A stretch of DNA of 64,000 bases from Scatomonas sp963928055 (GCA_963928055.1 CAWVDN010000003.1:1-64000), one strand, 5' to 3'; positions 25,655 to 34,467 are shown, counted from the stretch's first letter. The notes: a model not told the origin generated them from the sequence alone. Translations and numbers: made by a program.

Positions 25655-25822
25655 TTACCGTATTTTTATCTTTTTCGTCTTTGCGTACATGACCTTTATC
25701 AGCAGCTCGTCCACGCAGTCCGTATATCTGCCCGCCGCAAGTAACTTATTGCGGAAGTCAATCAGAGCGTGGAGTACAAGCTGCCTTTCTTCCTCACTAA
25801 GATACAAGTGATATTTTCCCAT
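25655..25822 (-). CDS. Small conserved mobile-element protein (55 aa)
   Basis: An intact 55-residue frame just upstream of tnpV reads MGKYHLYLSEEERQLVLHAL then IDFRNKLLAAGRYTDCVDEL and a lysine-rich end. I recall near-identical small proteins next to tnpV-like genes in Clostridial elements; no function is known. AAAGGAAAGG stands upstream. It is shorter than the usual ORF cutoff and easily missed. Confidence 0.65.
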   Translation of the reverse strand: MGKYHLYLSEEERQLVLHALIDFRNKLLAAGRYTDCVDELLIKVMYAKTKKIKIR

Positions 25823-25870
25823 AGCCTTTCCTTTCTTTGAGAGGGCAGGCGTTTTTCCTGCAAGGGTGTT

Positions 25871-26638
25871 TCAGTACCTTTCACCTCCCACGAGAAGCGG
25901 ATAATCCTGTAAGATTATATCAGCCGGAGTCAATGATACGTCGAGCGGATTTCTGCAGCTCATTTTCCTTTCCAAGCATTTTCCGCGCTGGCAGAATGGA
26001 CCTGTCAGTTCCGGAAGAAAAAGTACCGGACTTAATTCGTACAGATCCTTCCAGATATTCAGGATTACGATCCTCATTTCATCCGTGTTGCGTCTGCAGG
26101 AACGCTGTCCGATCATATGTTTCCACTGGTAAGGTGTCGCGCTGATAAGCAGAACATTTCTTAATCCCTGTGGCGTCAGATATCCTGCCGAGTCGTGGCT
26201 GATGCCGGTTTTGCAGAGACGCTCATAATTATCCATATCGGTCCGGCAGCTTTTTTCATATAATTCTTTGATAGCTGCTGGTGCGGTGAGTATCTCATAG
26301 GGTATTGCGAAATCTGCTTCCCCGGAATAGTTGCTGTACTGGAGGGACGCGCTCATGAATTTTACCTCATTCTGATGACGGGTGATCTGGGAAAGAAATC
26401 TCCGGCTGGCGCCTACTACAGCTACTGTGATCACGGCAAATTTCTGTATTGCAGGATGCGGGAGTTGTCCCATGTTTTTTATCGTATCATTAGTAAAGGA
26501 CTGATTGTACAGTCGGATCAGATCTATCATGTTGTGGATCAGGTGTCCGTGCTGTGTCAGTCTGGCTGCAAATACCATCGTCTTTTCAGCTTCGCTAACG
26601 GCGGAGCAGTTCAGAATCTTCGTTTCAATTCTGTTCAT
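25871..26638 (-). CDS. ThyX-like flavin-dependent thymidylate synthase
   Basis: The 255-residue protein has the ThyX layout: ASRRFLSQITRHQNEVKFMS near residues 80-97 followed by ASLQYSNYSG, and a C-terminal motif PYQWKHMIGQRSCRRNTDEMR near residue 168. ThyX makes dTMP from dUMP using FAD and methylenetetrahydrofolate. The usual RHRxxSxNExSxRY signature is altered (RHQNEV, ASLQY), so it may use a modified nucleotide or have lost normal activity. It overlaps the end of an Nmad1-like gene, which supports a link to nucleotide modification. Confidence 0.7.
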   Translation of the reverse strand: MNRIETKILNCSAVSEAEKTMVFAARLTQHGHLIHNMIDLIRLYNQSFTNDTIKNMGQLPHPAIQKFAVITVAVVGASRRFLSQITRHQNEVKFMSASLQYSNYSGEADFAIPYEILTAPAAIKELYEKSCRTDMDNYERLCKTGISHDSAGYLTPQGLRNVLLISATPYQWKHMIGQRSCRRNTDEMRIVILNIWKDLYELSPVLFLPELTGPFCQRGKCLERKMSCRNPLDVSLTPADIILQDYPLLVGGERY

Positions 26639-26951
26639 AAGTACCCTCCTCTTTGATGATCGCTGCCAGCAGGAAGAGATAGTTCAGGCTGTCGGTGATC
26701 TTCTCATCCCATAATTCTTTTGTGAAGAAAGTATTCTTGGCATAACACATATCATATAGAGATACGATATGCTTAGCCATCATCCCGACAAGAGCCCGCT
26801 GGGGCGTGCAGTCCTGAAGAGAAGCGGCGATCCGGAAAGCGCTGAGTCTGTCATCGCGGTCGCCGGTATATTCTTTTTTCTTCATACGTAATGTTTCTTC
26901 GCATTTATTGACCTGATCTGCAAAGATCAGTCTAAACTCTGATTGTGTCAT
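26625..26951 (-). CDS. Nmad1/DUF1599-like small protein
   Basis: A 108-residue helical protein. The pattern KKKEYTGDRDDRLSAFRIAA, then QRALVGMMAKHIVSLYDM and a final W(D)EKITDSLNYLFLL, resembles the phage nucleotide-modification-associated domain 1 (DUF1599), which often sits next to thymidylate-synthase-like genes. The assignment is by remembered pattern. The gene overlaps both the relaxase stop and the ThyX start and so belongs to one operon. Confidence 0.55.
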   Translation of the reverse strand: MTQSEFRLIFADQVNKCEETLRMKKKEYTGDRDDRLSAFRIAASLQDCTPQRALVGMMAKHIVSLYDMCYAKNTFFTKELWDEKITDSLNYLFLLAAIIKEEGTYEQN

Positions 26952-28603
26952 AATGATTCTTCTTTCCTTTCTTTCTGTAATTTGTGATGTGTTGCTGATT
27001 GAACAGGAACTTTTTCTGTCTCCATTGCCGTTCTGTCAAGAATGGCATCTACGTTATAGGAAACAGTCTCCAGTTCTGTGCAGCGGCTTCTTAGTTCTTG
27101 TAATGCCTGTTTCTGAGAACTGATTTTATCCTGCAGGTCCTGTTTGCGGGATTTTAATGATTTCATTGAAAGCATTTTTCCGTCAGTATAGAAGCTTTTC
27201 AGCCAGTCCCTGGCCTGTTCATATGCCTGCAGTTCGGAAGCATGCTCACTGCGGAATTTCTTTTTGCTTCTGGATCGTATGAATTCTGTATATGTTCCTT
27301 TAGATGAAAAGTACTGTCCTGTGTAGTGGATCTGCGAATTTAAGGTCTTCAATTCTGCAGAGAGTTCATCTAAACTTTCTTGTGCCTCATTCAGTTTTGC
27401 ACTTGCATCCGATATAATCCTGGACAGGTTTTCTCTGGTGTCATAACCATGTTCCTGAATATAGATTAGGGTATTCGCCATTTGCTGCAGATTGGTAATC
27501 TTAACTTTACGGGCATAAGCTTCACTCTGCATGGCTTTAACATTTGTCTGCAAATCAACCACAAGACGTAGATGTGTCCGATAGTAGAAGATAGCAGTTG
27601 GATCTTTGTGGTAATCGCCCTGGACAGAATGATGTGTAGCTGTTCTGTGTTCTGGCTGGATCCTTTTTTCATTTTGGAGAAATCTCTTTTCCAGGTGTTC
27701 CATGCCATAGTCTGTCCCCAGTGCTTTTTCAGTGATCCCGCGGTTACGATCCGGATGCAGATATCTATATCTTCCTCTTTGCAAAATCACGGATATGTTG
27801 TGTTTTTCCAGGAGAAGAGATTGAAACTCTTTAAAATTTCTGACTGATCCAGAACATTCATCAATCGCTTTCCGCAGAAAATCCTTCTGTGTCTGGAATG
27901 TTGTGGAAACTGGTTTGAGACCTTTCCGCACAATTTCCTGATTGATCTGCTCCAGCTTTTTCTGTCCTCTGATCTTTGCGCGGAACTCTGCCTCTGTCAC
28001 TTTTTCCGGAGCAGGAGAGAGAAGATCAATCTGATGTAGTCCTTCCCGCTCACACAAGGCCATGACTTCCTTTTTCAGATGTTCCAGAAATCGGTTTGTG
28101 GACCGATGCTTATAGCCGGCTTTTTCTTCATTTGGCTTATCCATATAGTTCTGGCGTGCCACGGCATTTTTGCGGATACTGTTGATCACGATATGGGTAT
28201 GGATGTTGCCGGAATGGTTTCCGCCGTCTGTGTGGGTGACCACCACCGCCTGATAGCCTGGGAAATTCTTTTTTGCAAATTCCAGACAAAGCTCCTGTGC
28301 CCTTTTCCCAGTAAGCCCACATTCCGATACGTCCGCTGGATCGAAACTGATGATGTAATGGTGACTTTTTAATTCGTTTCGTCTGCGGTTTTTCTTAAAT
28401 GCTTCATTTGTCATTCTGCATTCAATATCGAATGTATCAGGATTACAGTTGAGCCCATCCAGATAGAATTCATCCCTGAGTATTTTCTGGCTCAGTTCAT
28501 TTTGAAGCATCTCGCCGGTTTTCTCATCATGCTGAAACAACAGATACTCCAATGTGTCAGAATAATTGGCGTTATGACTTTTTATGTGTTTGATAACTGC
28601 CAG
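26948..28603 (-). CDS. Relaxase of the ICE, probable CTG start
   Basis: A 551-residue relaxase homologous to that at 3406-5022: KSHHYIISFDPADV, then the metal motif THTDGGNHSGNIHTHIVIN and a conserved EGLHQIDLL segment. The C-terminal third is coiled coil. CTG 28603 gives a product starting MAVIKHIKSHNAN, parallel to MATLKHINSKNAD of the first relaxase, and follows AGGTGATTATT. The longer frame to an upstream ATG runs into mobC. Having two related relaxases raises the possibility of cross-mobilization between ICE and IME. Confidence 0.88.
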   Translation of the reverse strand: MAVIKHIKSHNANYSDTLEYLLFQHDEKTGEMLQNELSQKILRDEFYLDGLNCNPDTFDIECRMTNEAFKKNRRRNELKSHHYIISFDPADVSECGLTGKRAQELCLEFAKKNFPGYQAVVVTHTDGGNHSGNIHTHIVINSIRKNAVARQNYMDKPNEEKAGYKHRSTNRFLEHLKKEVMALCEREGLHQIDLLSPAPEKVTEAEFRAKIRGQKKLEQINQEIVRKGLKPVSTTFQTQKDFLRKAIDECSGSVRNFKEFQSLLLEKHNISVILQRGRYRYLHPDRNRGITEKALGTDYGMEHLEKRFLQNEKRIQPEHRTATHHSVQGDYHKDPTAIFYYRTHLRLVVDLQTNVKAMQSEAYARKVKITNLQQMANTLIYIQEHGYDTRENLSRIISDASAKLNEAQESLDELSAELKTLNSQIHYTGQYFSSKGTYTEFIRSRSKKKFRSEHASELQAYEQARDWLKSFYTDGKMLSMKSLKSRKQDLQDKISSQKQALQELRSRCTELETVSYNVDAILDRTAMETEKVPVQSATHHKLQKERKEESL

Positions 28604-28967
28604 AATAATCACCTGCCAATCGAAGCACTTCTTTCCGCAGTGCATAAAGTTCTGCAATTGCACGTTCTATCTCCTCCTGCATGGCAAGAGAGCGTTCCCC
28701 GCCACTGTTAAAATGCCTGGCGATCTGGTTCAGGTTGGATCCGATTTTCCCATATTGTGCGAGAAGTGATTTGACTTCCTCGCTGTCAATTACAATCTGG
28801 TATTTCGGAGTCAGTTTCCTGTTTAAGATCACGTTCCGGATGAAGTCTGATCTTGTCATCCTGCATTTTTCAGCCCGGTCCTCTAATATAGACAGTTCTA
28901 TATCCGTCAACCGGAGGCCGATGATGTGTGTGCGTAGCTGTTCATTATTCTTTTTGATCTTTTTCAT
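28572..28967 (-). CDS. mobC: MobC-like relaxosome protein of the ICE
   Basis: A 131-residue protein with GLRLTDIELSILEDRAEKC, MTRSDFIRNVILNR and the MobC signature GKIGSNLNQIARHFN near residue 73. It is a divergent paralogue of the protein at 3036-3434. It overlaps the relaxase start by 32 bases and has AAGGAGGAG before its ATG. The candidate oriT lies immediately upstream. Confidence 0.88.
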   Translation of the reverse strand: MKKIKKNNEQLRTHIIGLRLTDIELSILEDRAEKCRMTRSDFIRNVILNRKLTPKYQIVIDSEEVKSLLAQYGKIGSNLNQIARHFNSGGERSLAMQEEIERAIAELYALRKEVLRLAGDYSGSYQTHKKS

Positions 28968-29260
28968 ACTCCTCCTTCCACTGCGTGATAAATGGAGCCG
29001 CCAACAGCGGCGCCATTCACTGAAATACCGGCTGTCCCTTCCGGATAAATTTCAGTGATGCGCCCAACATTTTGTTGGAAGCCAATATAATTCCGATACA
29101 TTTTTGATCAGTGTTGGATAAAGAAATGTATGGGAATTGCCGAGGGTATGGGGAAACGGAATCCCCATCAAGAGCCCGACCACGGAGCAGGCAAAAGTCA
29201 GAAAATCTGCTTTTGTATTACGGGGTGGATCTTGCTCTTTGAAAATTCAAACCCTCTCAC
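28968..29260. other. Candidate oriT of the ICE, rich in inverted repeats
   Basis: Upstream of mobC lie several perfect or near-perfect inverted repeats: GCCGC-CAACA-GCGGC (28998-29012), TCACTGAAAT/ATTTCAGTGA (29017-29058, extended by GGCGC/GCGCC), CCAACA-TTT-TGTTGG (29064-29078), and TGGGGA-N7-TCCCCA (29149-29167). This density next to a MobC/relaxase pair is what oriT regions look like. The nic site is not known. Confidence 0.55.
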
Positions 29261-29375
29261 TTATCACAACCTAGGCAATAGAAAAAACAAGTAATGAAAT
29301 AAAAAACAGAGCCATAAGAGTTCCTGTTGATCGACAACGAGACCTGGGAATATACTTGCATGAGGGGATAAAAGA

Positions 29376-29428
29376 AGAGCAGATATGAAGTAGACGATAT
29401 TTTGTCCGTGAACATATCTGCTCTCTGT
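29376..29428. terminator. Long-stem terminator downstream of the chimeric gene
   Basis: AGAGCAGATATG (29376-29387) pairs perfectly with CATATCTGCTCT (29413-29424), 12 bp with a 25-base loop, flanked by A/T-rich runs on both sides. It lies just beyond the end of the minus-strand ORF at 29509. Confidence 0.6.
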
Positions 29429-29508
29429 ATTTTATGGAAATCTCTTATGAAATAACAATCGGTGCTTCCTTAAACGCTGAACCGTAGCTTCCAGTCCCAA
29501 TATTCTTC

Positions 29509-31071
29509 TTAGCTGTTTTCGCCTTTGAAGCATCGATCTGGTTGTTTCCAGAATTCGTTTATCCAATCAGTGTTGTAATGGATGCAATTGAACTCTTCGG
29601 AACAGAAGATCAGCTGCATTATTTCCATTTCGGTGCATGGTATCGGAGTTAAGAGTGATACGGGAGATATATCCAGAGCATCGGCCAGTTTTTGGACGAT
29701 AGCCGCTTTGGGTTTTCTGCCAATGAGTTCATATTGGGCAACACTCTCACTGGTAGCGTCAATCTGTGATATGAGTATATCAACCACTTTGCGCTTATCG
29801 TCAAAGCTCACGGACTCCCAGTCATCAAGATAGCCCGTAATGCTATCAATCTGTGAAGCGGAAACAGAATTAGCGGTGAGGTCTGCGACCAGCCGGAGCT
29901 GTTTCTGCCGTTCCGCATCCAGTTCCTCAATGCGTGTGTTTGCGTATTGCAGGAGAAGCGGATTAGCGCCGGACAAAGTGTCCAGAAGTTTCTCAATCTC
30001 GCTTTCCGTCTTTGCCAGGGCGACACGGGCGGCGGTCAGTTTCGGATTGTAGCTTTGTTCCTCTCCGCCTTTCAGCGTGTGGAATTTCCGCATCTTCTTA
30101 ACCATCTCGCCATAAACAAACGCCTCCATGCTTTGCGCGGTCAGCGTACCGGCTCCCTCGCAGCTCCCATTGTCCGCCCGCTGTTTGCATCGTAGGTAAA
30201 CAACGCCGTTTTGAGCTCTCAGGGCAGTTAGCGCATAACCACAGCGCCCACACTTGATTTTCCCGGCCAGCCATGTGTTATGGCATTTCCGGCCATTCTG
30301 GAATGTGGTGTTTTGTGAGAGCTTGCGCTGAACGGTCAGCCAGAGCTGGGAGGAGATGCGCCCCTGGTGGGGCGCAATCACAAGGATCGGCTCCTCACCC
30401 TCGCGCCCTTGATAGAGATAACAGCTATTGTCCCCTGTGAACATTTCCGGGGGACTTTCGATTTTTACGCCCTGGGCTTTGAAGTATTCGTAGATGTCCA
30501 TATCAGCCTGGACGTAAACGGGGTTTCTCAGCAGTTTAGAGATAAAGGCCCGTTGCAACGCCTTGTCATAGACCTTGATGGATGCTTTTATGTTGGCGCT
30601 ATCTTTTTCGCCGCATACAATAGTGACAGGACAAGTAACCCCACTTAAATGTGAAGTGAAATCTAATGACCGCATCGAGTGTGACAGCTTAATCGTATCG
30701 CTTTTTGATAATCCCATGCTATCAAAACTCTTGCTGGGCATACAGCGGAACAAGAAATTTTGAAAATCTATCAGGAATGTTGGTACTTTGTATTGTGCGC
30801 CGATTAAGACCAGCGATGCTACTTCATCCCCATGACGAATAGTGAAATCGAGGGCAAGCAGCGCCCCTAATGATAAGCCACAGATATGAAGCGGCTCTGT
30901 TGCATTAGAATACTGCCGTTCCAGATCAGCCAAAATCCGAGAGTAAGATATTTCGTTCCCCGTTGCAGAAAAAAGCTCAGGGCAATCAACATTGGAAGTT
31001 GAAAGTTGACGAACTACCTCTTTCCAATCTTGCGCTGTTTGTCCCAACCTGTGTAGAAGAACTGTTTTCAT
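29509..31071 (-). CDS. Three-part chimeric ORF: alpha/beta hydrolase N-part, serine-recombinase C-part, XRE C-part
   Basis: One uninterrupted 520-codon frame joins pieces of three unrelated genes. Residues 1-164 are the start of an alpha/beta hydrolase (MKTVLLHRLGQTAQDWKEVV, nucleophile-elbow-like CGLSLGALLAL, VTCPVTIVCGEKDSAN). Residues about 165-440 are the C-terminal half of a large serine recombinase (ALQRAFISKLLRNPVYVQAD, zinc ribbon CGRCGYAL, coiled coil, FDDKRKVVDILISQIDA). Residues about 441-520 look like the rear half of an XRE helix-turn-helix protein (SVAQYELIGRKPKAAIVQKL, ADALDIS). No catalytic domain is complete, so the product is probably non-enzymatic or a fossil, although the frame is open throughout. 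Confidence 0.6.
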   Translation of the reverse strand: MKTVLLHRLGQTAQDWKEVVRQLSTSNVDCPELFSATGNEISYSRILADLERQYSNATEPLHICGLSLGALLALDFTIRHGDEVASLVLIGAQYKVPTFLIDFQNFLFRCMPSKSFDSMGLSKSDTIKLSHSMRSLDFTSHLSGVTCPVTIVCGEKDSANIKASIKVYDKALQRAFISKLLRNPVYVQADMDIYEYFKAQGVKIESPPEMFTGDNSCYLYQGREGEEPILVIAPHQGRISSQLWLTVQRKLSQNTTFQNGRKCHNTWLAGKIKCGRCGYALTALRAQNGVVYLRCKQRADNGSCEGAGTLTAQSMEAFVYGEMVKKMRKFHTLKGGEEQSYNPKLTAARVALAKTESEIEKLLDTLSGANPLLLQYANTRIEELDAERQKQLRLVADLTANSVSASQIDSITGYLDDWESVSFDDKRKVVDILISQIDATSESVAQYELIGRKPKAAIVQKLADALDISPVSLLTPIPCTEMEIMQLIFCSEEFNCIHYNTDWINEFWKQPDRCFKGENS

Positions 31072-31245
31072 TTTTTGTCTGTGGCATCCCCTTTCTTATG
31101 ATAAGTCTCTGTATTAGATAAGTATTGGTGTGTATAACTGACCTTTTTATTCATTTTTTATGAATGCCCAACGAAAAGGAGCAAGGTATATTTCAACCTT
31201 GCTCCTATGGGATATATGCTATTCAGTTCAACAAATCCCAATTGG

Positions 31246-32175
31246 TCAAATTGAAATTATTGCTTCCACAAACTGGTTTGCCTTTTCTGTATGAATACCG
31301 TGCCCACAATCAAATTGCTGGATTTTCATATTTTCAATCAAGGCATTGACTCTCTGCAAATCTTCATCAGACAATGCGCCTTGCAACAAACCATTTTCAC
31401 CAATCGTTGTCTTTGCTTTCATAAACAGAGTTTTGCATTTGATTTTAGAAAGAAGGTCATTGTAATCAACAGTGTCATTGAACGAATCGTTATAAAAGGC
31501 TTCTCCAAAATGAGGGTCATAATATTGCAGGCCATTAAAGCCTTCTAAAAACTTTTTAGGCCAAAACAGAACTTTCAGATTTTTGTCGGGATGTTTGGTT
31601 CGGTATTTCAATGCAAAACCACTCAGTTTTTCTCTGACAGTTTCTCTGGATTCATCGGGAAAGAAATTCCAGCAATACTGATTCTTGAAATAGTAATAGA
31701 CGAAATCCTTTTCCACATCCTGTAAAAGGAAATTATGGCAGACAGAGGATAAATCTTTGTAATTGTATGTATTATATCTTCTTTCGCCCCAGCTTGAGAA
31801 GAACGGAGGGTCTTCCAATATTAGTTTGGAGCATCTGGGAGAGTGTGCTGCAATGTATGCTGCAATCAGCCCACCCGATGAATGACCCAACACGGCAACA
31901 GAATCAAAAATCACATTTTCAATAAAATCCATAATGTCGTTGCCGATACTGACCAGATTGTATTTTTCTGGATTGTGGGAACTCTTTCCGTGTCCGTAAT
32001 AATCTACCAGGTACACATGATAGTGCTTTGTGAGTTTTGTAACAACACTATAGAAGCTACAAGAGTTTGTTCCCTGGGCATGAAGCAGTAATAATTTGTT
32101 TTTTTCGGTTCCAACCTCATAGTAGTTCAAAATACTGCTATCATCAATTTTATACTGTGCATTATGAATCTTCAT
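31246..32175 (-). CDS. Alpha/beta-fold hydrolase
   Basis: A 309-residue hydrolase with the oxyanion region LLLLHAQGTNSCSFY, DYYGHGKSS, the nucleophile elbow VLGHSSGGLIAAY (Ser near residue 99) and a histidine in FDCGHGIHTEKA near the end. The fold covers esterases, lipases and C-C hydrolases and the substrate is unknown. AT-rich composition and position between the chimeric ORF and the XRE regulator suggest cargo of the ICE. Confidence 0.8.
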   Translation of the reverse strand: MKIHNAQYKIDDSSILNYYEVGTEKNKLLLLHAQGTNSCSFYSVVTKLTKHYHVYLVDYYGHGKSSHNPEKYNLVSIGNDIMDFIENVIFDSVAVLGHSSGGLIAAYIAAHSPRCSKLILEDPPFFSSWGERRYNTYNYKDLSSVCHNFLLQDVEKDFVYYYFKNQYCWNFFPDESRETVREKLSGFALKYRTKHPDKNLKVLFWPKKFLEGFNGLQYYDPHFGEAFYNDSFNDTVDYNDLLSKIKCKTLFMKAKTTIGENGLLQGALSDEDLQRVNALIENMKIQQFDCGHGIHTEKANQFVEAIISI

Positions 32176-32385
32176 GTTGTATACTCACCTCGCCAAATTC
32201 AAGTTTGTCTTTGTATATAGACGGAAAAACAGCAAAATGTTCCAATTACACCTGCATTATAGCATATTTGCCCCTACTTGTCTCACTCCATGAACGAAAA
32301 TTTACGACATTTGTTAGTCTAAAATACCTTTCAGGTCAAAGGGGATAATTATCCTATGTATGTGTATATTTTCATTCACCAATAC

Positions 32386-33177
32386 TTATCTCGGACAGAG
32401 ACTATGATAATGCAAATAATCTACCCCAAAGCATACAAGAGAAAGCGCAAGAGTGATCCCGCTGTTGAATATGTCAGATGTAAAATCAAATTGGACTTGT
32501 GGCAAAAAGTAAGCTGAAATATGGGTAATCGCAATCGGTACTGGTATCAAAACCAGCAGGGCAAAACCAAATGCCCGCCACAAATTTTTCCTGCACTTGC
32601 GGAAAATCCCGTATATTATCCAGATAGCGGCAATCGCAATCAGCGTTATGCAAATGCCCAATGTAAATATAACTGACTTATTCAATAGCAGGGACAAGAT
32701 TGCCAGTAGTGGAATAGGGATGGCACTGACTACAACTAAGGTTTTCAAAACGATCTTTGTTCTGGAAATCAGACATGGAAGTAACATAAGCCATGCAGCT
32801 ATGATTGAAACAGCGGCAATCAATGACCATGACAACCTGTCCGAAGTAAAGTAGTCACAGATCAGGCATACGCAGCCAGCAATCAATGCTGACGCAGAAA
32901 CGATTACCAAAACAATACGCTTGCCTCTTTCAGATAAACGATAACTACGCTTCTTATAAGGTAACTCGTCTGGTTCGGTCATTTCATCTTTAATAAGATA
33001 ATCAGAGGACACATTGAAAATGTCGCTAAGCTGGGCTATAAAATCCAAATCAGGGGTCGATTGTCCCAATTCCCATTTTGAGATCGTCTGTCGTGTAACC
33101 GTTACCTTTTCAGCGAGTGCCTCTTGTGAAAGCCCTCGTTGCTTTCTTAATTTTTGTATTTTCTCTCCGATGGCCAT
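32386..33177 (-). CDS. Membrane-anchored XRE-family regulator
   Basis: A 263-residue protein with an N-terminal helix-turn-helix (IQKLRKQRGLSQEALAEKV, TVTRQTISKWE, LGQSTPDLDFIAQLSDIFNVS). About six hydrophobic helices follow from residue 95 to the end. Such fusions are presumed membrane-bound regulators or sensors. ATG 33177 follows CAGGAGGAAAC; the upstream ATG at 33270 would add 31 unrelated residues. It lies upstream of the alpha/beta hydrolase on the same strand, 210 bases away, and may control it. Confidence 0.8.
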   Translation of the reverse strand: MAIGEKIQKLRKQRGLSQEALAEKVTVTRQTISKWELGQSTPDLDFIAQLSDIFNVSSDYLIKDEMTEPDELPYKKRSYRLSERGKRIVLVIVSASALIAGCVCLICDYFTSDRLSWSLIAAVSIIAAWLMLLPCLISRTKIVLKTLVVVSAIPIPLLAILSLLLNKSVIFTLGICITLIAIAAIWIIYGIFRKCRKNLWRAFGFALLVLIPVPIAITHISAYFLPQVQFDFTSDIFNSGITLALSLVCFGVDYLHYHSLCPR

Positions 33178-33277
33178 ATTATTGTTTCCTCCTGCCTTGC
33201 TGTTTGATTTGAGAAAATCATAACAAACAAGGCTCTCTATTTCTACCAACACAAACGGGAACCGCCGCAATGAACCG

Positions 33278-33565
33278 TTGCAAAGGCGATTTTTACTTGC
33301 TCAAATAATATATCATGCTAATTTGAAAGGATTATATCCTGAGCATGTACTTGATAAGGTCCTGATCATTGTTGGGGCTGACGGAGCAAGAAGTGCCATT
33401 ATAAATTTTGCCAGATGCGGATTCAGAAACTATATTCTGATCGAGGCAGATACAGTCAGTCCGAGCAACATTGCGACTCAAGCTGTTCATATCAGTGAGA
33501 TGGGAAAGAAGAAGGGCGAGGTAATCCGTGATGAGATTCTTGATGTCAATCCGAATGCTTTCTAG
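33278..33565 (+). pseudogene. Fragment of a ThiF/E1-like adenylyltransferase
   Basis: The frame contains KVLIIVGADGARSAIINFAR, then CGFRNYILIEADTVSPSNIATQ and AVHISEMGKKKGEVIRDEIL. This corresponds to the nucleotide-binding core of ThiF/MoeB/TcdA proteins (normal glycine loop GxGGVGS altered to GADGARS). Only about 90 of the usual 240 or more residues are present, and a different frame takes over after VNPNAF. It is a degraded remnant. Confidence 0.55.
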
Positions 33566-33646
33566 ACGAGAAAGCGCTTGTTGAGATGGATGGTGAGGAA
33601 CTTGAAATCGACGGTAATGGAAACATTGTAGGAGAGTGAGGATATT

Positions 33647-33841
33647 ATGCAGGACAGACATAGAGAGTTTTTGAAGAAAATCAGGCTGCCAAAGGAGTCG
33701 GCACAGAAAAAAGAGGATAGTAGAAAGGTGCGAAGCAACGGTACGCATAAGATGACTGAACAGGAGCAAAATAATCTGCAACGTGAACTTGAAGTAAAGT
33801 TTGATGAACTGTTTGGTGGATTAAAGGACGAGGAGGATTAA
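33647..33841 (+). CDS. Small charged protein, unknown
   Basis: A 64-residue very charged protein (MQDRHREFLKKIRLPKESAQ..., ending KFDELFGGLKDEED) preceded by a GTAGGAGAGTGAGG site. I do not recognise it. Just upstream, a short frame (33590-33640) ends DGNGNIVGE, apparently the tail of another gene. Both may be pieces of decayed genes before the integrase module. Confidence 0.35.
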   Translation: MQDRHREFLKKIRLPKESAQKKEDSRKVRSNGTHKMTEQEQNNLQRELEVKFDELFGGLKDEED

Positions 33842-33870
33842 GCGATGCTAAAGTTAGTATCGATAAGGAG

Positions 33871-34086
33871 GTGTTGGCAGAAGCGTTTACCGCAACCTGC
33901 ATGAAGCGAAAAACTATATTTGGTTCGGAACAAATAGAAAAAATCGTGAACGAAATATCAACAGATGAAGGGTTATTAAATCTGTGGAATCTATATAAGA
34001 ATGATAATTTCTATGTTGGCGATATAAAATGGACTGTAGTCTGCGAAGCTGTATGCGCCTACATAAGGGATAACATTTCAAAATGA
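33871..34086 (+). CDS. Small conserved-looking ICE protein upstream of the integrase module
   Basis: A 71-residue protein (AEAFTATCMKRKTIFGSEQI...; ending WTVVCEAVCAYIRDNISK) of unknown function. The frame stays open and protein-like for about ten more codons upstream (DAKVSIDKEV), but no start codon is there. The GTG at 33871 is used here as the first possible start. A terminator-like structure follows. Confidence 0.45.
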   Translation: MLAEAFTATCMKRKTIFGSEQIEKIVNEISTDEGLLNLWNLYKNDNFYVGDIKWTVVCEAVCAYIRDNISK

Positions 34087-34117
34087 ATTAAAAAATTAAT
34101 TTTAGATCTTGTGAAAT

Positions 34118-34190
34118 AAGCCTCTTTCTTATGGAGTAATGAAGGGAACAATATTTTTCCCTGTCTAATCTATGGAAAGGGGCTTTTTTA
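34118..34190 (+). terminator. Terminator with long loop before the excisionase-like gene
   Basis: AAGCCTCTTTC (34118-34128) pairs with GAAAGGGGCTT (34175-34185), one wobble pair, and is followed by a T run. The 46-base loop contains its own weak GGGAA/TTCCC pairing. The run ends at the start of the next gene. Confidence 0.5.
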
Positions 34191-34191
34191 T

Positions 34192-34401
34192 ATGGGATAT
34201 GCAAGAAAAGATGTAGAAGCGACAAAGAAGTATCAGAAGAAATTTGTCAGATATCAGGAAGGAGCAGAGAAATATAGTCTGGGCCTGACAAAATTTCAGG
34301 CTCTGGCTAAAGAAGCAAAAGCGGTATATAAGATTGACAAAGTTGCTCTCGTTAATTGTGAGATTTTTGAAAAATATCTTGAAACATTCAGAGAATATTA
34401 A
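34192..34401 (+). CDS. DUF6462 / excisionase-like small protein
   Basis: A 69-residue protein: KFVRYQEGAEKYSLGLTKFQ, then ALAKEAKAVYKIDKVALVNC and EIFEKYLETF. The pattern matches DUF6462 proteins, which have a winged-helix excisionase-like shape and stand directly before tyrosine integrases in Clostridial ICEs. It probably helps excision and DNA bending at the attachment site. AAAGGGG serves as the ribosome-binding site. Confidence 0.7.
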   Translation: MGYARKDVEATKKYQKKFVRYQEGAEKYSLGLTKFQALAKEAKAVYKIDKVALVNCEIFEKYLETFREY

Positions 34402-34438
34402 TTGCTTTCAGAGAAGGACTCCGATAAGATATTTCCTG

Positions 34439-34467
34439 TTGACATACTGTCATACAAAAAGTATAAT
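34439..34467 (+). promoter_or_regulatory. Perfect consensus sigma-A promoter of the RHH/integrase module
   Basis: TTGACA (34439-34444), a 17-base spacer and TATAAT (34462-34467) match the consensus exactly. CATACTG (34443-34449) and CAGTATAG (34471-34478) are inverted around it, a likely operator for the ribbon-helix-helix protein encoded next. Confidence 0.8.
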
